From the NCBI GenBank assembly GCA_024138025.1, contig JAMXBD010000638.1, forward strand, positions 248,001 through 312,000: a DNA stretch of 64,000 nt, in the 5' to 3' direction. The position numbers and the translations under genes were made by a program. The notes under the pieces are model-generated. The model saw only the letters and a list, made by a program, of their open reading frames with translations. It ran no database searches and was not told the DNA's origin. The stretch comes from Combretum micranthum. Its lineage: Eukaryota; Streptophyta; Magnoliopsida; Myrtales; Combretaceae. Positions 1 through 14,323 of the stretch are shown one piece after another. The stretch's first letter is position 1. The number at the start of each line of letters is the position of its first letter.

Positions 1-1578
1 AGATGAAATTTAGTCAGATTGCATATGCATACTAAGACTAATGAAACCTTGATGTAAATCCACCTTCATTTTATTTATTTTTTTGTTCTCTAAATTTTCT
101 TTTTTTCCTTCTATTTTTTCTTTTTAATTTTCTCCTTTTTCTTTTTTTTTTCGGACTTTTCTGATTTTACAACCTTTTTGTATTTTTGGTAAGCCTAACG
201 AAAAAAAAAAAAATAGAGTAAGCATAATATAAGGTATCTACACATGTCACCTCATATTGATTAATAATTTCGTTAGAAGCAATCCCTACTTATCAAGTTG
301 AGTGCATCAATTTCTCATTAAATGGAGAAAGTGATATGGAACCAAGTATGGCACTACCCTTTCAATTAATGAGGGTTAGGAAGATGGGGCGGTGGAGATG
401 TAAATGTGAATGTGTATAATGTCACGGTCCCCTCAATAGAACGCAATGGAATTTAAACACGTATATGCTTGATATAAGACTACTGGTCAATTAAGTTTAG
501 TAAGAATTAAGTATAGTAAGGCAATTACAAGCAAACAATGTAGTAGATCGATTACCGTGCCAAAGATGAAAGGAGATATGCCCTACAAATTAAGTTTTTA
601 ATCCTCTATCTTCTTTAAAAGCAAACCCTACCTATTGATATTTATGTTGTTTCAAATTCTTTAGTATTTTAGGAGCTTTGAGATGTATTAGACATGTGTG
701 CAATTTGATAAAAGTATCTTTCCCCAATTTTAGGGAAAAAAAAAACGTTTTCTCTCGTCAGATTATTTCAAGATAGCAAATTTACCCCCATACACTTTTT
801 TAGTGCTTGAATAAGTCTCCTAGTAGTCCTTTTGCTTGAACTTTAGCTAATGATACACATCATGTTTTTTTAATGGCATAAGCGTTGTATTAAATTAATG
901 GAACGCAATGACTTGATAAAATTATGTAAACATGATTCATATTTTGATGTTTTTGTAAACTCATGATATGTGTTCTAGTCACAAATACATCATAATATGC
1001 GCTTCTTCGTTTTATGCTAATGATGGTTAAGGGATGTGTATTAATTTCTTATCAGTCCATAACAATTTATTCAAAAAAACATATTATTAGATGAATTCAA
1101 GGGGAAACGCAAATAATTACCTTCAAAAGTGAAAATAATCTCCTCGTTCATTTTTTTCCTTTCTTTCTTTATTTTTTTTAATTTTTACACAAAAACACCT
1201 CTAAAGCTAATGACAATGTGCTTTAACACCAATTTATCATAATGAAATTTTATTAAACTAACAAATCAAGTATTCTTTATATTACTAATTCATTAAAGTT
1301 TAGGAGGTTGTTTACAACATTTAAAAATTTAGAAGATATATTTAAAGTTCAAAGAAGTCATTTGTAATTTTCCTATGGATTTAATCAAATAATACAATCG
1401 AAAAATTATAAAAGATATATACACATATATATACAGAAAAGTGATGCTAAAATAGAAACAAGAAAAAAAAAAAAATTTGGGTTATAACCATGAGCCATTT
1501 TTTGTCTACCTTAGATCTTAAAGGTTAGAAAATAGATAAGTATAATGGTGAGTCATGACCCGCCACCTTATAAGGTGG
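1..1578. other. AT-rich intergenic DNA, no gene seen
   Basis: Homopolymer runs of A and T with no codon-like structure on either strand. A short motif reading AACGCAAATAA near 1109 recurs near 43437, a weak hint of a shared short repeat. Nothing else can be supported here. Confidence 0.6.
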
Positions 1579-2796
1579 TGTAATGCCCTAAACATTAGGA
1601 TCATTTACAGTCTGTCACATGTTTACATTTAATGTAGATACACTAAAGTTCAAAACTTGCTAAAAATCACATTAAATAGATAATATCCTTAACTCTCACA
1701 CACATAAGTTGGGACTCATCCATATATGAGTTTCATAGAATCTGCATAACAAACCATACTAATATCACACTAAGCATCTAATTACTATGACTAAAGATGA
1801 CTCATTAAGGAGTTCATCTATCACACTGCAAACCATAAACACATGGAGACAAGTAAGTGTATGCCATAAATTGACAACCTAAAACATAAATTACACAATC
1901 ACATAATCCATAGCTAAATACACACTTAATGAGTTTGGCTAGATAGTCATCATCTCTAGCGTCATGCCCATAGTTCACAACTACGTCATATCTAAAGAGG
2001 TTAAACATGATAGGATTGCTACTTGAATATGAAAAAAAGAGAAAATAGCAAGCCAGATCATGATATGATACTACCACTAGCACATGCACATAAGCAAGCA
2101 CAATTCAAACACATGTATAAATATATCTAATGCAACAAATAGTTAGTTGTTACCTTTGTTTTTAATAAGTCCATGAAGCAACGCGAGGATAACTTAGTAT
2201 CCTAACAACACATTTATATAGTATATACATATATGATGTTGGCTATTCCCTAATATCCATGAGCCTAAAATCTAGATTTACCCAAAATCATCTCAAAGTG
2301 TGACCCCACGCAGAGACAATGTCACACAATGATCATCAGGTTGTCGTATTGACATCACTAGTACCCCTAATCCACCAGCCACAATGAAGCACTAGCATCA
2401 AACAATGTGTATAGTTAGACATATCATTGGTTAAGTTATTAATCTATCTTAACAATCACAACCATCAAATAAGGTAGTACACATACCCATAATAGTGATC
2501 TATCTCGAGTTCTAGAATTCCATAAATCAAAATTACATATAATTAAGTTAGCTTATACCCCTAAACTCACCTATAAATACACTCTATAGATCTTACCTTT
2601 ATCCAACTAAAACCTAGGTTTTCAAATCTTAGAACATAAGTAACTTTTAAGAAATTTCTAAATATGTTTTGGTTACTTTTGGGAAAGAAAAAGATAATTT
2701 TAGAGAAGTTTTAGAGTGCATGGGCTAGTGCACTTTGACTATACTTTTTCAAACATAATATTTTAAGCTATAAAGAGGTGCACGACCTAATACATA
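1579..2796 (-). mobile_element. Probable terminal part of a Ty3/gypsy-type LTR
   Basis: On the plus strand the segment opens with TGTAATGCCC, so the minus strand ends in GGGCATTACA, a common plant gypsy LTR end. It is non-coding, and a GTGCAC-rich stretch near 2710-2800 resembles the repeats at 15148-15275. It is cut at 2796 by the LTR starting at 2797, and could be the host sequence into which that gypsy element inserted. The other boundary is not established and the family is unknown. Confidence 0.35.
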
Positions 2797-3318
2797 GGTC
2801 ATGCCATATCCCAAAGGATATTCTAAACGTGATAGCCCGCCACACTCAATATTAAGACTTAAGTATAACAACCTTAGTCATTTCAAAAGTCTCGATATCG
2901 GGTGTAAGGCATACTTTCAAAATCGTAGCGAACCAAACTATGGATCAAGCCGTTTAAGTAGTTATACATAATAGCAATTAAGAAGTAAATCATAGCAATA
3001 AAATCAAGGTTCTTAAAAGATATATAAAGAGTCTTACAAACTTTAAGGGGCATTCCCCTATAAAACCTCTAATTCTATCAAAGTCTGTTTACATTTCTGA
3101 ATTCCTACTTAGAAATCTATTTCTGCTTCTAATTCTTGAATTCTAGCCAAAAGCTCTTGGCTCCAAAATGTATTACCTGGATGAAGTATCCCTTGAGCTC
3201 TAATCAAAGATATGAGTAATGCAAGAGATATCTAAGAGGGTATAAGCTATGCACTTAGTGAGAATTATTTCCACAATTAAGCACCCAACAACAAATAATC
3301 AAACAAGTTTGTTTAAAC

Positions 3319-4781
3319 TGTTAGTGATTGTGCCATAGGCCAATTACTGGATATTGTCATTTAATATTTATATATATAAATAAACAGAGGCATTTATTTT
3401 GTATTGTTTGCATATTTACTTTATAATAGAAATCCATGAATAATTTATTATTCTAAATATTCCTAGATGCTCATTATTATGGGAATGATAATGAATTAAA
3501 TCTAGTATGATTTTTATTTGATAAATATGAGATATCTATTTGTATGGTGATATAAATGAAACTCATAGGCACATATTAGATGACTATGTGCTGAACTGAC
3601 CCACTATGAGATCACTACATGGAATATTGTCATAAGCGATTTTCATAATAACTATGTCAACATATCCTTAGACTTGAAATCACCATAGGTTCCAACATGA
3701 GAAACGTTATGTTTCAACTCAATCAAACATTGTCTTTAACCGGATAATTATAAAGGTTAAGTTTGGGCATAATGTATATCATGTAGAGGAATTTGAGTAA
3801 TTAAGATGGGATTTGTTCCTCTTGTTACGAGAGAGTATCTCTAGGCCCCTCGATAAGTGAAACTGAGAAATTCATGGCCATGCTCAAATGAATTGATAGT
3901 GTGATAAATTTCATTTATATTATCAGATCACTTGGAAATCGAGAAATGATGAGATTGACTAATATAAGAATGACACTCTCCATGTCTTATGTTTAATCTA
4001 GATATCATGTGACAAAAAGGATAATGACATAAATTATATATCAGACAAAAATTGGATTACTAATATTCACCTAATTTGGGTAGACATAATATCTTGCTAG
4101 AGACCAATGATGTCTTGTAGGTTTAGAAGGTGTTTAGGATCTATTGCCAACATTAGGTGTACCTACAGGGTCACACACAGAAGAATGAATGAAATATATT
4201 ATAGGTTTATATTTAAACTTATATGAATTATTATATTTATTATTCTTAAATAGTTTAAGAATAATAAATGATTATGACAGATAATTAATATTTAATGAAA
4301 TAATGTATTTTATTAAATATTAAATATATATTAAATAAATATCTCATTATATATATATCTTCTAGGGTTTCCTTTAGGGTTTCCTATATATATAGATCTA
4401 TAAACAGCCTTTTAGGTCAGACTCTTTGACGTCACATTAGACGGTAGAGAAATTTTGCAAACCTGAAAGAGAGAAAAAGAAGAAAAATTATTTCTATACG
4501 AATTGGATTCGTGTTCTTGAGTGCTAGGACACAATCGTTCGCGTGTGGATACCGTAGAGGGGATTGCGAGACTGCGGTTCCTGCAAATCCGATCTGCTGA
4601 TCGTTTTGAAGCATCAACATAAGGTATATTCAAGAAACCCCTTTCTTGTTCAAATCTAATCAAGAAACACAGATACCAATTTGATTGAATCACATGGATC
4701 CGCCATTGGGGATGTAGGATTCGTATTTTTATGAAAAATAAAATATATTTCCGTTGCATTTTGATTCCTAAATTTCCAACA
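3319..4781 (+). mobile_element. Solo LTR, Ty1/copia type, TSD TAAAC
   Basis: A 1463-bp segment starting TGTTAGTGATTG and ending AAATTTCCAACA, flanked by perfect 5-bp duplications TAAAC at 3314..3318 and 4782..4786. No internal domain is present, so it is a solo LTR left by recombination. A TATA-like run TATATATATAG at ~4385 and the 3' layout support plus orientation. The end sequence is typical of copia LTRs; family assignment is by resemblance only. It sits inside the larger gypsy LTR, so it is younger. Confidence 0.85.
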
Positions 4782-5894
4782 TAAACAACCATATGAGATA
4801 CAGAAGCACGTGAGCAAACAATACATATGATTTTTAAGAAATTATATGTTGAATGGATTTACCCCTCCATTCGGGATTAGGAGTTTCAGGTCAAACAGAC
4901 CAATTTTTATAAATATAATTCCTTTGTTGTTTGTTCGAGCCACTACTTAGCTATAAACATAATTTCTTTTGGGTTTTTATGCACCGCAACTTAATCCAAG
5001 CGATCCCTCACCTTTATATAGATCTTATGGGCTCTATAAACCTCCTTACTATGCCTTTGTCCCATCAATGGTATAGTAATAAATGTAATGAACTCACCCA
5101 ATGATATGCATGTCAATTTAATTAATTAATCATGGCATAATTAAATATTTTATGGGTAATCATTGAATTTGCAGACAATCATTCCTATACTAGATCAAAT
5201 ATTTATTATGAACAATTCCCATCTTGATATTCTTAAACATAATTTCAACCATATATGTAAAACACATGCACTTTTCCATTTTATCTTTTCCTAATTCTAA
5301 TGCCACTAAGTTACAAGCAAAAGCATGCAAAAATGTAAGAAATAAACTCACTCGGCTATTTGCACGGAAACTTCTAGTCAAAGTAATCCTTGGGGTATGG
5401 GAACTCAATCTCCACATCTCCTATACAAGAGAAATCCTGTAAAGACCTGACATGCTCAATTCTCAAATTAAGCACACCAAGTCCCCAACCACATATAACT
5501 CTTACGAATTATACGTAAGGTTGTCTTAAAAGAAGGTGTTTATGTTGAACATTGCTATTCGATTTTAGATTGTGAAATCATTCAATTAGATTCTGGCAAC
5601 AACTGGATTTAGCAGCGGAAAAATAAACTTTAATAAAAACATTTCTACATAAAAGCATTTCAAATTTCCACTATTAAAAGTGGAAAAACTTTCACTTTGA
5701 TAAATATTTACAAAAGCTTATTTACAAAAACATGGGCACTAACAAGCCCTTAAATGAAAATACAAATTTATAAATAAATCCAATTTTCATAAAACAAAGC
5801 AAAGAAGAAACAAAATACAAATAATATCTCGATCCTATCACATTTCACTCATTCTCCCATATCTTCAGAATCGCCCAAAACCCGGGACAAACAC

Positions 5895-6060
5895 CATCAC
5901 ATCAATTGTATCACCATCACCATCCTCATCATCATCAACATCAACATCAACAACAATAATAAGAACAACAACATCAATAACCTCCACATCATCATCAAGT
6001 CATCATGCCATCATCATCATCAACAATAACAATACATGTAAAAGGAATAACAACAACAAT
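5895..6060. repeat. Degenerate CAT/CAA trinucleotide tract
   Basis: About 165 bp of imperfect CAT and CAA triplets inside the 5438..8936 LTR. It reads as long His, Asn or Gln runs but no flanking coding sequence supports translation. Confidence 0.8.
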
Positions 6061-8380
6061 AATGAGCTAGAGCTCAGTACACAGTAACACAATCACATAC
6101 GGAGTGGCACACGACTTAAACTATATGTAATGTACAGCCATAGATTATTATCTTTTCTTTAAAGTAAATAAACAACTATCATAGGAGCACTCACACTCCG
6201 AATCAAGCCATGGGAATCTAGGGATCCTAAGTAATAGCAACTGCTGAGGGGATTGATATAGATAGACCGGATATCTATATCTCCTATATCTAACCGATAA
6301 AGATTATTAATAGCATCATCTAGGGTTCACACTCCTTTATACACTCCACTTATCCCGGTCTATAACATCAATTAGCTCAACGGTCCCATACCCATGAACT
6401 AAAACATATTATTTCCTCCTGAGCCTAAGTAAAAAATATACCGATACAGTTAACCCTATTAGCTACCCACTTAGCCAATAAAAGAAACCACCATTGCATC
6501 ATGACAAAGGATTGGGCTAAGTACCTAAACTACCGTGCCATTGCATCATGACAAGGCTGTCGCTCCCCGGTTCTGGATTCAACGACGTAAAACACAACCA
6601 ACACTCATCAATTATTAAGCCGTCTTTAAGTTCTTAATCCATTTAGGATGCTTACCCTATCAATCATCATGCAAGTTACTGCGTACCTTGAATATGAAAT
6701 CCAAACATAGCCTCAGAAGGAAATTTCAGAAGATAATCTAAGATAAATCAGATATCCATTCTGTTAAGGAAAGAACTCGTATAAGAAAAACTAAACTAAA
6801 CTAATCATCTACTTCATTAAAATCATATAGAACTTAAGCTATTTATCCATTTATCTCAAACTCATTTATTAAACCCTATTTGATCAGACACTAAATAAGA
6901 ACCCCACTATGGCTGCGAAGATCGCTTCGCCAAAATATGGATAGTTCTCCTTTGTCTGTCAAAGAATTTCTTTTCTCTTTATTTATAGTTTTTATTACAA
7001 AAACATTAACAAAGAATTCATAAACCAAAAACATTCATTTTCCAAGTAAACACATTTGAAACAACATATTCCCCATATTATTCAAAGATCATCCTAATTC
7101 ATTCATCTAAGCTAATTAATAGCTATCAACCCATTTTAGCTTAACATTAGCCAAATTGATTAAAATTATTCATTTGATTCATTTACTAAGTCAAGTTGAT
7201 TAAACTTAGACAATCTAATTCATTTTAGCTTAGTAAAGTTCATTAAGCCAAGTTGGACTTAGATTAATTACTAATTCATTATATATCTAAGATCTAGTCA
7301 CTTAATCCCAAGTAAGCTTAAACCTGTCCAAATTCATCAAGTTAAACAATCTAATCCATTTTAGTTCATTCAAGTTCATTTAGTCAAGTTGAACCTAGGT
7401 TTGTTAACTAAGTTCATTTTATAACTAACTTCTAGATTTAATCTAATTATTTGTTAAATCTATAAATCTACTTAACCCATGTTTAATTACATAAATTAAT
7501 TCACTTAACACATCGAATATCACTTATCTATCTCGTTTTAGCTCAAAAAGATCCATTTCCTAAACAAAAACACATTTAACAAACAAAAACAAGTTTTTGA
7601 CTTTGTTTGAAAAATACAATGGCTAGAAAGAACTAAAATTTAAGCACCGATAATTTTTGAATTTGTAAAAACTCAAAACATGAAAATTTAGATCTCTTTT
7701 TAAGCTTTCCAACTCAACGTGCATTACCTCAATCGAAGATCGATTGAAAAAGTTACGGTTAAATGACAAACAGGCTGCGAAACAGGGAAAGGCTACACAA
7801 CCGAGTGCATGGCCATGCTCGAGGCCGTGCTGAGCATGAAAAAGTGACCCGAGATGAAATTTTAAGGATTTTAAGGCCTGCACGGGCAAGTGCACACCCG
7901 TGCATCAGGTTGTGCACACCGGAACGAGAAAATGACGAAATCCTTTGTTCTTTAAATGCATTTTACACTTCTCAAAGTTAACTCATTCCAAAGTTTCCCA
8001 AAGCTTGTTATATGATCAATATAACATTCAAACAACATAAACTTCACATTTACCACATCAAACATCTCAAACTTCATCAACCTTCATAACCACTATTATC
8101 ATCTTCTTCCTCATCAAAACCTAACTTCCATCAACCATGAAACCAATAAATACATATATAAACAGCACTCTCAACCCATTTCAACATCAACTCATCAATT
8201 ACAAATGTAAATAATAAGTAAAAACAAAGAGAAATAGAAATGGAAAACTTAGCTCTTTGGCTAAATCATGCAACTTCTTGCACTTCTAGCTTTGATTTCC
8301 TTCTCCTATTCTCATATTCTACTTGATTCCTCCTTTTCTCTTATTAAAATTGAGATTCATGTCTTGAATTTGGAGAGAGA

Positions 8381-8409
8381 AAGAAGAAGAAGAAGAAGAA
8401 GAAGAAGAA
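8381..8409. repeat. GAA microsatellite
   Basis: About nine GAA units inside a purine-rich stretch of the 5438..8936 LTR. Confidence 0.85.
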
Positions 8410-11400
8410 AGGAAGAAAAGAGAAAAACGTAAATGAAAAGAAAGAAAAAAGGCAGCAAAAGGAAAGAAAAGAAAAGGAAAGGATAAAACTAAATTTATAT
8501 ATTTTAGAAATAGGGTATAGGTTTAGAACTATCAAATCAATATCTATAGTTCTAGGAGTATTTAAAAGATAATTTTAGAACCGATAGGTTAGAAATTAAT
8601 GACTTAAAATAAGAACTTAATTTAGGAATCTATTTTGGATGAAAGATATTTAATTTGAGTTCGGGTTTAAGAACTGATATTTTTATTCAAGCAAATGAAC
8701 TCAAATTTTGTAAAGATTTAGAAATTAGTGTTTAGGCTGAGAATCAAGAGTTTAGGAATCCTCTAAACATTTCAATGACTTGTTTAGAGGATTTAGATTT
8801 CAAAATCTCAAATTTCATTTAATTAATTACTAATCTAACTTTGTCAACTTGTCTATTTATATTCTATGATTAATTTAATTCATTCAAATCTATCTAAACC
8901 TAATTTCTAACATATGTGAAGGTATGGGGTATTTCAAATACCCAAAATGAATATTTCTTATAAGTTCTACTTAAACTTGCTAATTCGATTTTACTAAGTT
9001 CGTCAAAAATCATATATAGTGAAATTTCAACTTAAAATGGCCATAACTTACTCATTTTACCTCAGAATATTACATATTATATACCCTTTTCTACCTACTC
9101 GAGAAGATCTATCTATTTCTAAGGTTATTTTTATCATAAAAAGTATTTTGGGTTGTGAAAAAGATCGGTATAGAATTACCATGAAAATCCCAGCCCTTGA
9201 AACATAATTTTCAAAATTTTGTTTATCTTAAAAAAAAAAAAAAAAAACTTTAGCAAAATTAGAGATATTTATATGATTGAAAAATCTCTTGAATACATAT
9301 ATATAGACTCATATTATATACAAAATTTAATGGTGTTGTCTCAATTATTATTTTTCTTAAAACAATTTATGTTACGGTGTTGAAACTTGAAGTTTAACAA
9401 TTTCTTTTCTTTGTGTTTTTGAAAGAACTTTATAAACTCTTGGCTTATTATAAATGAGTATATCCTTTTTTTTTTTTCCAATTTCTTTTCTAAAATAAAT
9501 TAATTTTTCTCTTAACTTTGACTCTCTACAAATTTTACTTACAGTGATAAAAGTGAAGTTTCCAAAATTTTTATTAAGTTGTTGATAACCTATAATAATT
9601 TGAGTTGTATATATTTTCCTTTAAAAATAGTTTTGATAAATAAGTTTTTTCTCTTATATTTTTATTTCCTTACTTCTTTAAAGTTAAATTTTATTTCTAG
9701 AACTTGGTCTTTTAAGTTCTTTACTAATTTTACTTGGAAGGAAATCATGTTTCAACATTCTCTTAAGTTGTTGATAATATCTATTGTTTTTGAATTTATC
9801 ATGTTTACATTCTTTTTATTTCTTTGAAAATGGGTTTACCATTTAGAATCTTGGCAACCCTTATTTTTCTAAGTGGGTTTATAAATTAGTGAGTTGATTT
9901 TATATTAACTTTGAGAACTAGTCTAGTTTTTTTGTTTTTATTATAGAGTTGATAAAAATATTATAAGTAAGCTTTTTAAGAAAAATTTGCTTATCTAAAA
10001 CTATTAACACTAAGTTTTTAATAAACTTCGTGTGACTTATTACAAAAAAGAAAAGTTTAGTTCGTTAGTTAATTTCTTGATAACATCATCTTTTATTGTT
10101 ATTTAAGAAAAATCTTGATGAGTTTGAAAAGAAGTTGTAAAATAATTTTTCTATGTGTTTGATAACAAAATCTTGATTTAGTGGCAAGGATATATATATT
10201 AAAAGAGTTTAGTTCCATTTTTCTTTATTAAAGGAAATTCCACTTTAAATTTTGTTGATAATATCATTATATGATGTATGTATATTGAGTATGTAGTATG
10301 AAAAAGATGAAAATATAGGAAAGATATAAGAAGCAAAATAATAAGCAAGATAATAAGATCAAGTATTGGGAACCTTAGCTTCATCAAGGTAGCTCAATCA
10401 AGTATTGAGAGCCTTAGCTTCATCAAAGCAACCCGGGACTAAGAACAGACTAGTCCCAAAAGAAAAAGAAAAGAAAAGCAATAATAATAAGCTTGTTAGA
10501 GAGTTAGTGAGCATTTAGGCTCTAAGAAATATATAGATATATATATATAGATAATAATAAATATATACAAAGTTAAGTTAGAAGCATAATAACAATATCA
10601 ACATAATAAAATTATAATAACAAAATAATAAAATCAGAATTCTTGGCATATGCAAAAACAAAACATGAATATATTGTTGCTTCCATAACTCACATGATCA
10701 CCATAGTCATGCCAAGTTACATGACATGGAAAATAAATGGTAGAAAGTTTTACCTAAGTGTGTTTATGTTGAAGGAAGAAGATGATAAGTGTAGGATTAT
10801 ATGGGTAGTGATATGTGGTAGATAGTTTATGTATAGAAAAGGATTTTTGAAAGAAATTAGTTTAAAAGAGTTTTGCTAGAAAGGATTTGTGGAGAAATTT
10901 TGAGAGAGTTTTGTTATATAAAATGACTGTGTAAAAAAAGTGGAGGAAAATTGGGTATTTATAATTGAAAATGGAGGGAATTTGCGTATAATAAAATAAA
11001 CTGAAAAAGAAAAATAGAGAGAGAAGAAGACAAGGGGAGGCACCGGCCATGCATAGAATAGGGGAAGAAAATAATTTAATTTGTATTTTGTAAAGAAAAT
11101 TAAGTAATATGTAAGATATGATGTGATATAAGGTATGTTGGAAAGGTAAAAAGTAAGAAAATAGGTGTATAGATAGTAAAAAAAAGTAGAGATAGATGAA
11201 TAGTAAAATAAGACAATGAATAGTAAACAATACTAATAAGTTACTAATAGTTAAGAAAATACACATATAAATACGATATTTGATATTTTTAGTTACCAAA
11301 AAAATTATGAAACTGATATTTTTGGATTCCTTACAATATTATGAATGTAATGGTGTTAACAAAATATTTTTACCGTCCGGTATACCAAGGCACAGTATTC

Positions 11401-13846
11401 AAAAACTAATCCCGTTCGGATCCAAAATACACTAGAAATTAGCGAATATAATATTTTTAAGCTTCCTTATATTATTATGAACTATTATCAACCATTATTT
11501 CAATTTCGTTGTTTAGGACTTATAAGTGCGGGATTGTCGGATCTAAATTCCAGGGTTTGATATAGGTTTTGTTGACTTTAGTATTTCCAGTTGACTTTCG
11601 ATTCTAGGGTCTGAACTTAAACTTGGTACAAAAATCTAGGGGTTTACAACCTACCCCCCTCAAAGAAAGTTTTGTCCTCGATACTTGGATTACATTATCA
11701 GATCTTTAAACGACTTGGGTATCTCAATCGAATCCAATCTTCAGTTTCCCAAGCGGCCTCCTTATAAGAATAATTCCTCTATATTCACTTTAATATTTTA
11801 GATTTTCATATTACTGAAACATAGACCTTGTGGTGTTCTTGATAATCCAATCATACGATAAGCCAAACTTTCATCTTTCTGAAAATCCTAGAGGTTCGAT
11901 GGGCTTAAGTTTCCTTGACTCCGTATTTGATGTACACTGCTTATGGATTTTATCTTTCAAATACACACGATCGACATGTCAAACTTGAGGACTCGTTGTC
12001 TTCGTTTCACCTAATTCTCCTGGCCAATCTAGGCTTCCTTAGACTCTACTCTCTCACTCTTAAATGGGTTTTGGTCTAAAACCAACTTCACCATATTATT
12101 CCAAACAATGATGATCTATACTTTTGTCCATATAAGGTTTCATGAGCTTTCCTTAGAACTATGAGCTTTTCTCTACAATCTCCTTATCACACGATCTTTC
12201 TTTCACTCCTATTTTCTTTATTAAACTTTCCCATCTCTAAAGTCTTATCCTTTGGAATTGCATTATTACAACGTTAGGCTTTCTTAATTTGTCCTTTTCA
12301 AGGTTGGTTCCAAATCCGAATTGGAAATCCTCATTTCTTTATCTTATTTAATGAATACTTAGTTCCTTAAATTCTTTGATCAACTCCTTCTGATTGGCAA
12401 GCAAAGTGGCGACTTCATCATGATTTCTTCAACTTAAAGCATTGACTACAACTTTTACTCTTCTGGGGTGTTAGTTAATACCAATATCATAATCTTTTAC
12501 AAACTATAGCCATTTATCTCATTGCGCTTTCGACTTCTTTTAAATGAACGATCCTATGAGACTTTTGCATTTGGTGTAGGTCTCATATCTTTGTCCATAA
12601 GGAATTCTAGTTCTTTTAAGTTATATGCGTCGACGGCTTGACTATTTTGGAAAAGTCTTGTATGAATCTTCCAATAATAATTGGCCAAACTTCCATCACT
12701 ATTCTTAGCGGTTCTCCATTCGACTACTGCTTGTATCATCTTGGTTTTATCAGGATGCCTTCCTCTATAAAGAAATCCGATCGATCCAAGAGTCGCACTA
12801 AACCATTTGTTCATGCAACTTATGTTTTCTTAACATTGTAGCATCATGTAGATGTTCCTTATGTCACTCAGTTGTTTTTGAGTATACGAGTGTATTTTCC
12901 ATAAATACAAGAACATACTCATCCAACAAGGCTTGTACACCTGATCCATCAATTCCCTGAGATCAGCAAGTGTATCCATTAAACTGAACTCGTAATTTCC
13001 TTAACAAGTTTGGAAAATTAGCCTTTCATATGCCCTCCGGCTTTACTCTTAACTATTGGTATTTGGATCTTAGATAAATACCAAAAAGATTGCTTGCTCC
13101 TTGCATCTAATCGAAGAGATCCTTGATTCAAGACAAAAAAAAGGTACTTGTTCTTGATCTTATTAGATTCTTGGGGTTGATTCTTAACTTCACCAATTCA
13201 CTTCCTCTTATTTAACTAAACCGTTGCTCCTTATGGCATTATACTTAGATGAACAAACCATTAATTGATTTTTCCATTTTTCGTGTTTTGCTTTCATTAT
13301 CCCTGGCATTGACTTATCGGTATATTCTTTCCTTGTTCTTCTCTCTTGGATATCAACTAAAACGAACTTAGCCATTGATTCCTTGCAATGGTATATTCCT
13401 TTTAAACTCCATATCTTCTCCGTTTATATCCTTAGGGTTTACTTTCTTCTCTCGAAACTCCAATACAACATTGGCGCTTTTCAATCAATTCATACCAAGG
13501 TCACATCATACTTGTTTTCCTCTACAAAATTAGATCACTTGACGTAGGGTGTTTTAAGATTTATAAGGGGTATTCTTTTATCATTTTTCGAGTGGTTACT
13601 ACTCATGGGTATCTTTACTCTAAAGCTATCAAAGGCGACGATTATAGGTAAACGAGTTTTCTTAGCAAAGATAAGGGTGACAAACGTAGGAGTGACTTTG
13701 GTATCGAACAGGATATAAGAAGGTCCTGCTAGATGCGTGCATTAGTCACTAACTAGATCAAGTACTGTATACTACACTTATCTAGAGCTTTAGGCTACAA
13801 AGATATCAGGATTCTGGTGCTACAGATTTGATTATATGTAAAGATA

Positions 13847-14314
13847 CTACAAACAAGCAAAAAGATAACTTAAGTCGTTGTTGTAGCTTTCATCTCCTTT
13901 TATGGAATCAAACTTGCATCCGTCCTCTTTACTAATTTCCTCACACATCCATTGACCATCCATATTGTAAATTCGGAACTTGGGCATCAAGGTTCCTGAT
14001 AGATTTTTGCTTCTATTCCCATGCCCGTTCTTCAATGGTGTAGGTCCTCCAGAGAATCTGGTCTGAACTTCCTTCTTTTGCAGACATTCTTTGGCAAAAT
14101 GCCTTACTTGCTTACACACAGAGCAAGTGTTAGTTGACCTCTTTAGACATCTTTTCATTCTATGGTTTGGATCTCCACAAAAATAACATTTTCCTTTCAA
14201 TTGTGGACATCTCTTGGGGTAATGCATCCCTTTGCACTTCCAATAGATGATGGGTCTCCATGCAAAATTTCCATTGCTAGCGCCATTTCTAAAGTTGTTG
14301 AAAAGCTTAATCAT
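13847..14314 (-). pseudogene. Gypsy gag C-terminus with two CCHC zinc knuckles
   Basis: An open stretch of 155 codons within the gypsy remnant. It carries two consecutive CX2CX4HX4C knuckles (CYFCGDPNHRMKRC, then CSVCKQVRHFAKEC), the nucleic-acid-binding part of a retroelement nucleocapsid. It is out of frame with the gag capsid part at 14324..14797, so a frameshift separates them. Confidence 0.85.
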
Positions 14315-14323
14315 CTTTTGCGG

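Larger units (their letters stand above)
5438..8936 (-). mobile_element. Solo LTR-like insertion (3.5 kb) with imperfect TSD
   Basis: The segment runs from TGTAAAGACC to GGGTATTTCA on plus, flanked by AATCC (5433..5437) and AATAC (8937..8941), one mismatch. Excising it plus one flank restores minus-strand GGGTATTTCTCTTGT, which matches GGGTATTTCGTCTTGT of the sister LTR near 27540; this independently confirms the boundaries. No coding region is seen. It contains a CAT/CAA-rich microsatellite (~5895-6060), a segment rich in GTGCACAC (~7800-7925) and a GAA run (8381..8409). A minus-strand TATAAATA near 6985 suggests minus orientation. Confidence 0.7.
2797..11648 (-). mobile_element. Ty3/gypsy 3' LTR split by two nested solo LTRs
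   Basis: Minus-strand LTR starting TGTAAACCCC at 11648, directly after a purine-rich tract (TGAGGGGGGTAGGT on minus), which marks it as the 3' LTR of the gypsy element at 11649..15130. Its far end near 2797 (GGTCATGCC on plus) matches a decayed TGTCACGCC terminus. Segments align along their length with the LTRs at 17033, 25485 and 28958: the box ending in ATGGCCATTTTAAGTTG, a motif with ACTCATTTTGGGTATT, the AGTGAG box before the coding-like GTTACTTCC, and the GGGGAATGCCCCT box (reverse at ~3045). Removing the inserts 3319..4781 and 5438..8936 rejoins it at the positions predicted by the sister copies and leaves ~3.9 kb. A minus-strand TATA-like TATAAATA lies near 10955. Confidence 0.75.

Noticed and set aside
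1814..2101. 95-codon minus-strand open frame
   Set aside because: Within LTR-like non-coding DNA, no recognised motif and AT-biased composition.
5895..6060. CRISPR-like or coding His/Asn-rich repeat
   Set aside because: It is a simple trinucleotide tract without spacers or a flanking gene.
10862..11299. 145-codon minus-strand open frame
   Set aside because: Extremely Leu, Ile, Phe and Tyr rich, lies in the promoter part of the gypsy LTR, and equivalent positions in sister LTRs are broken. This is an AT-composition artefact.
2792..11653. 2797..11648 as a solo LTR with TSD ACATA/ACCTA
   Set aside because: The minus-strand start abuts a polypurine tract and gypsy integrase coding sequence, so it is the 3' LTR of that element. 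The ACATA/ACCTA likeness is probably chance.
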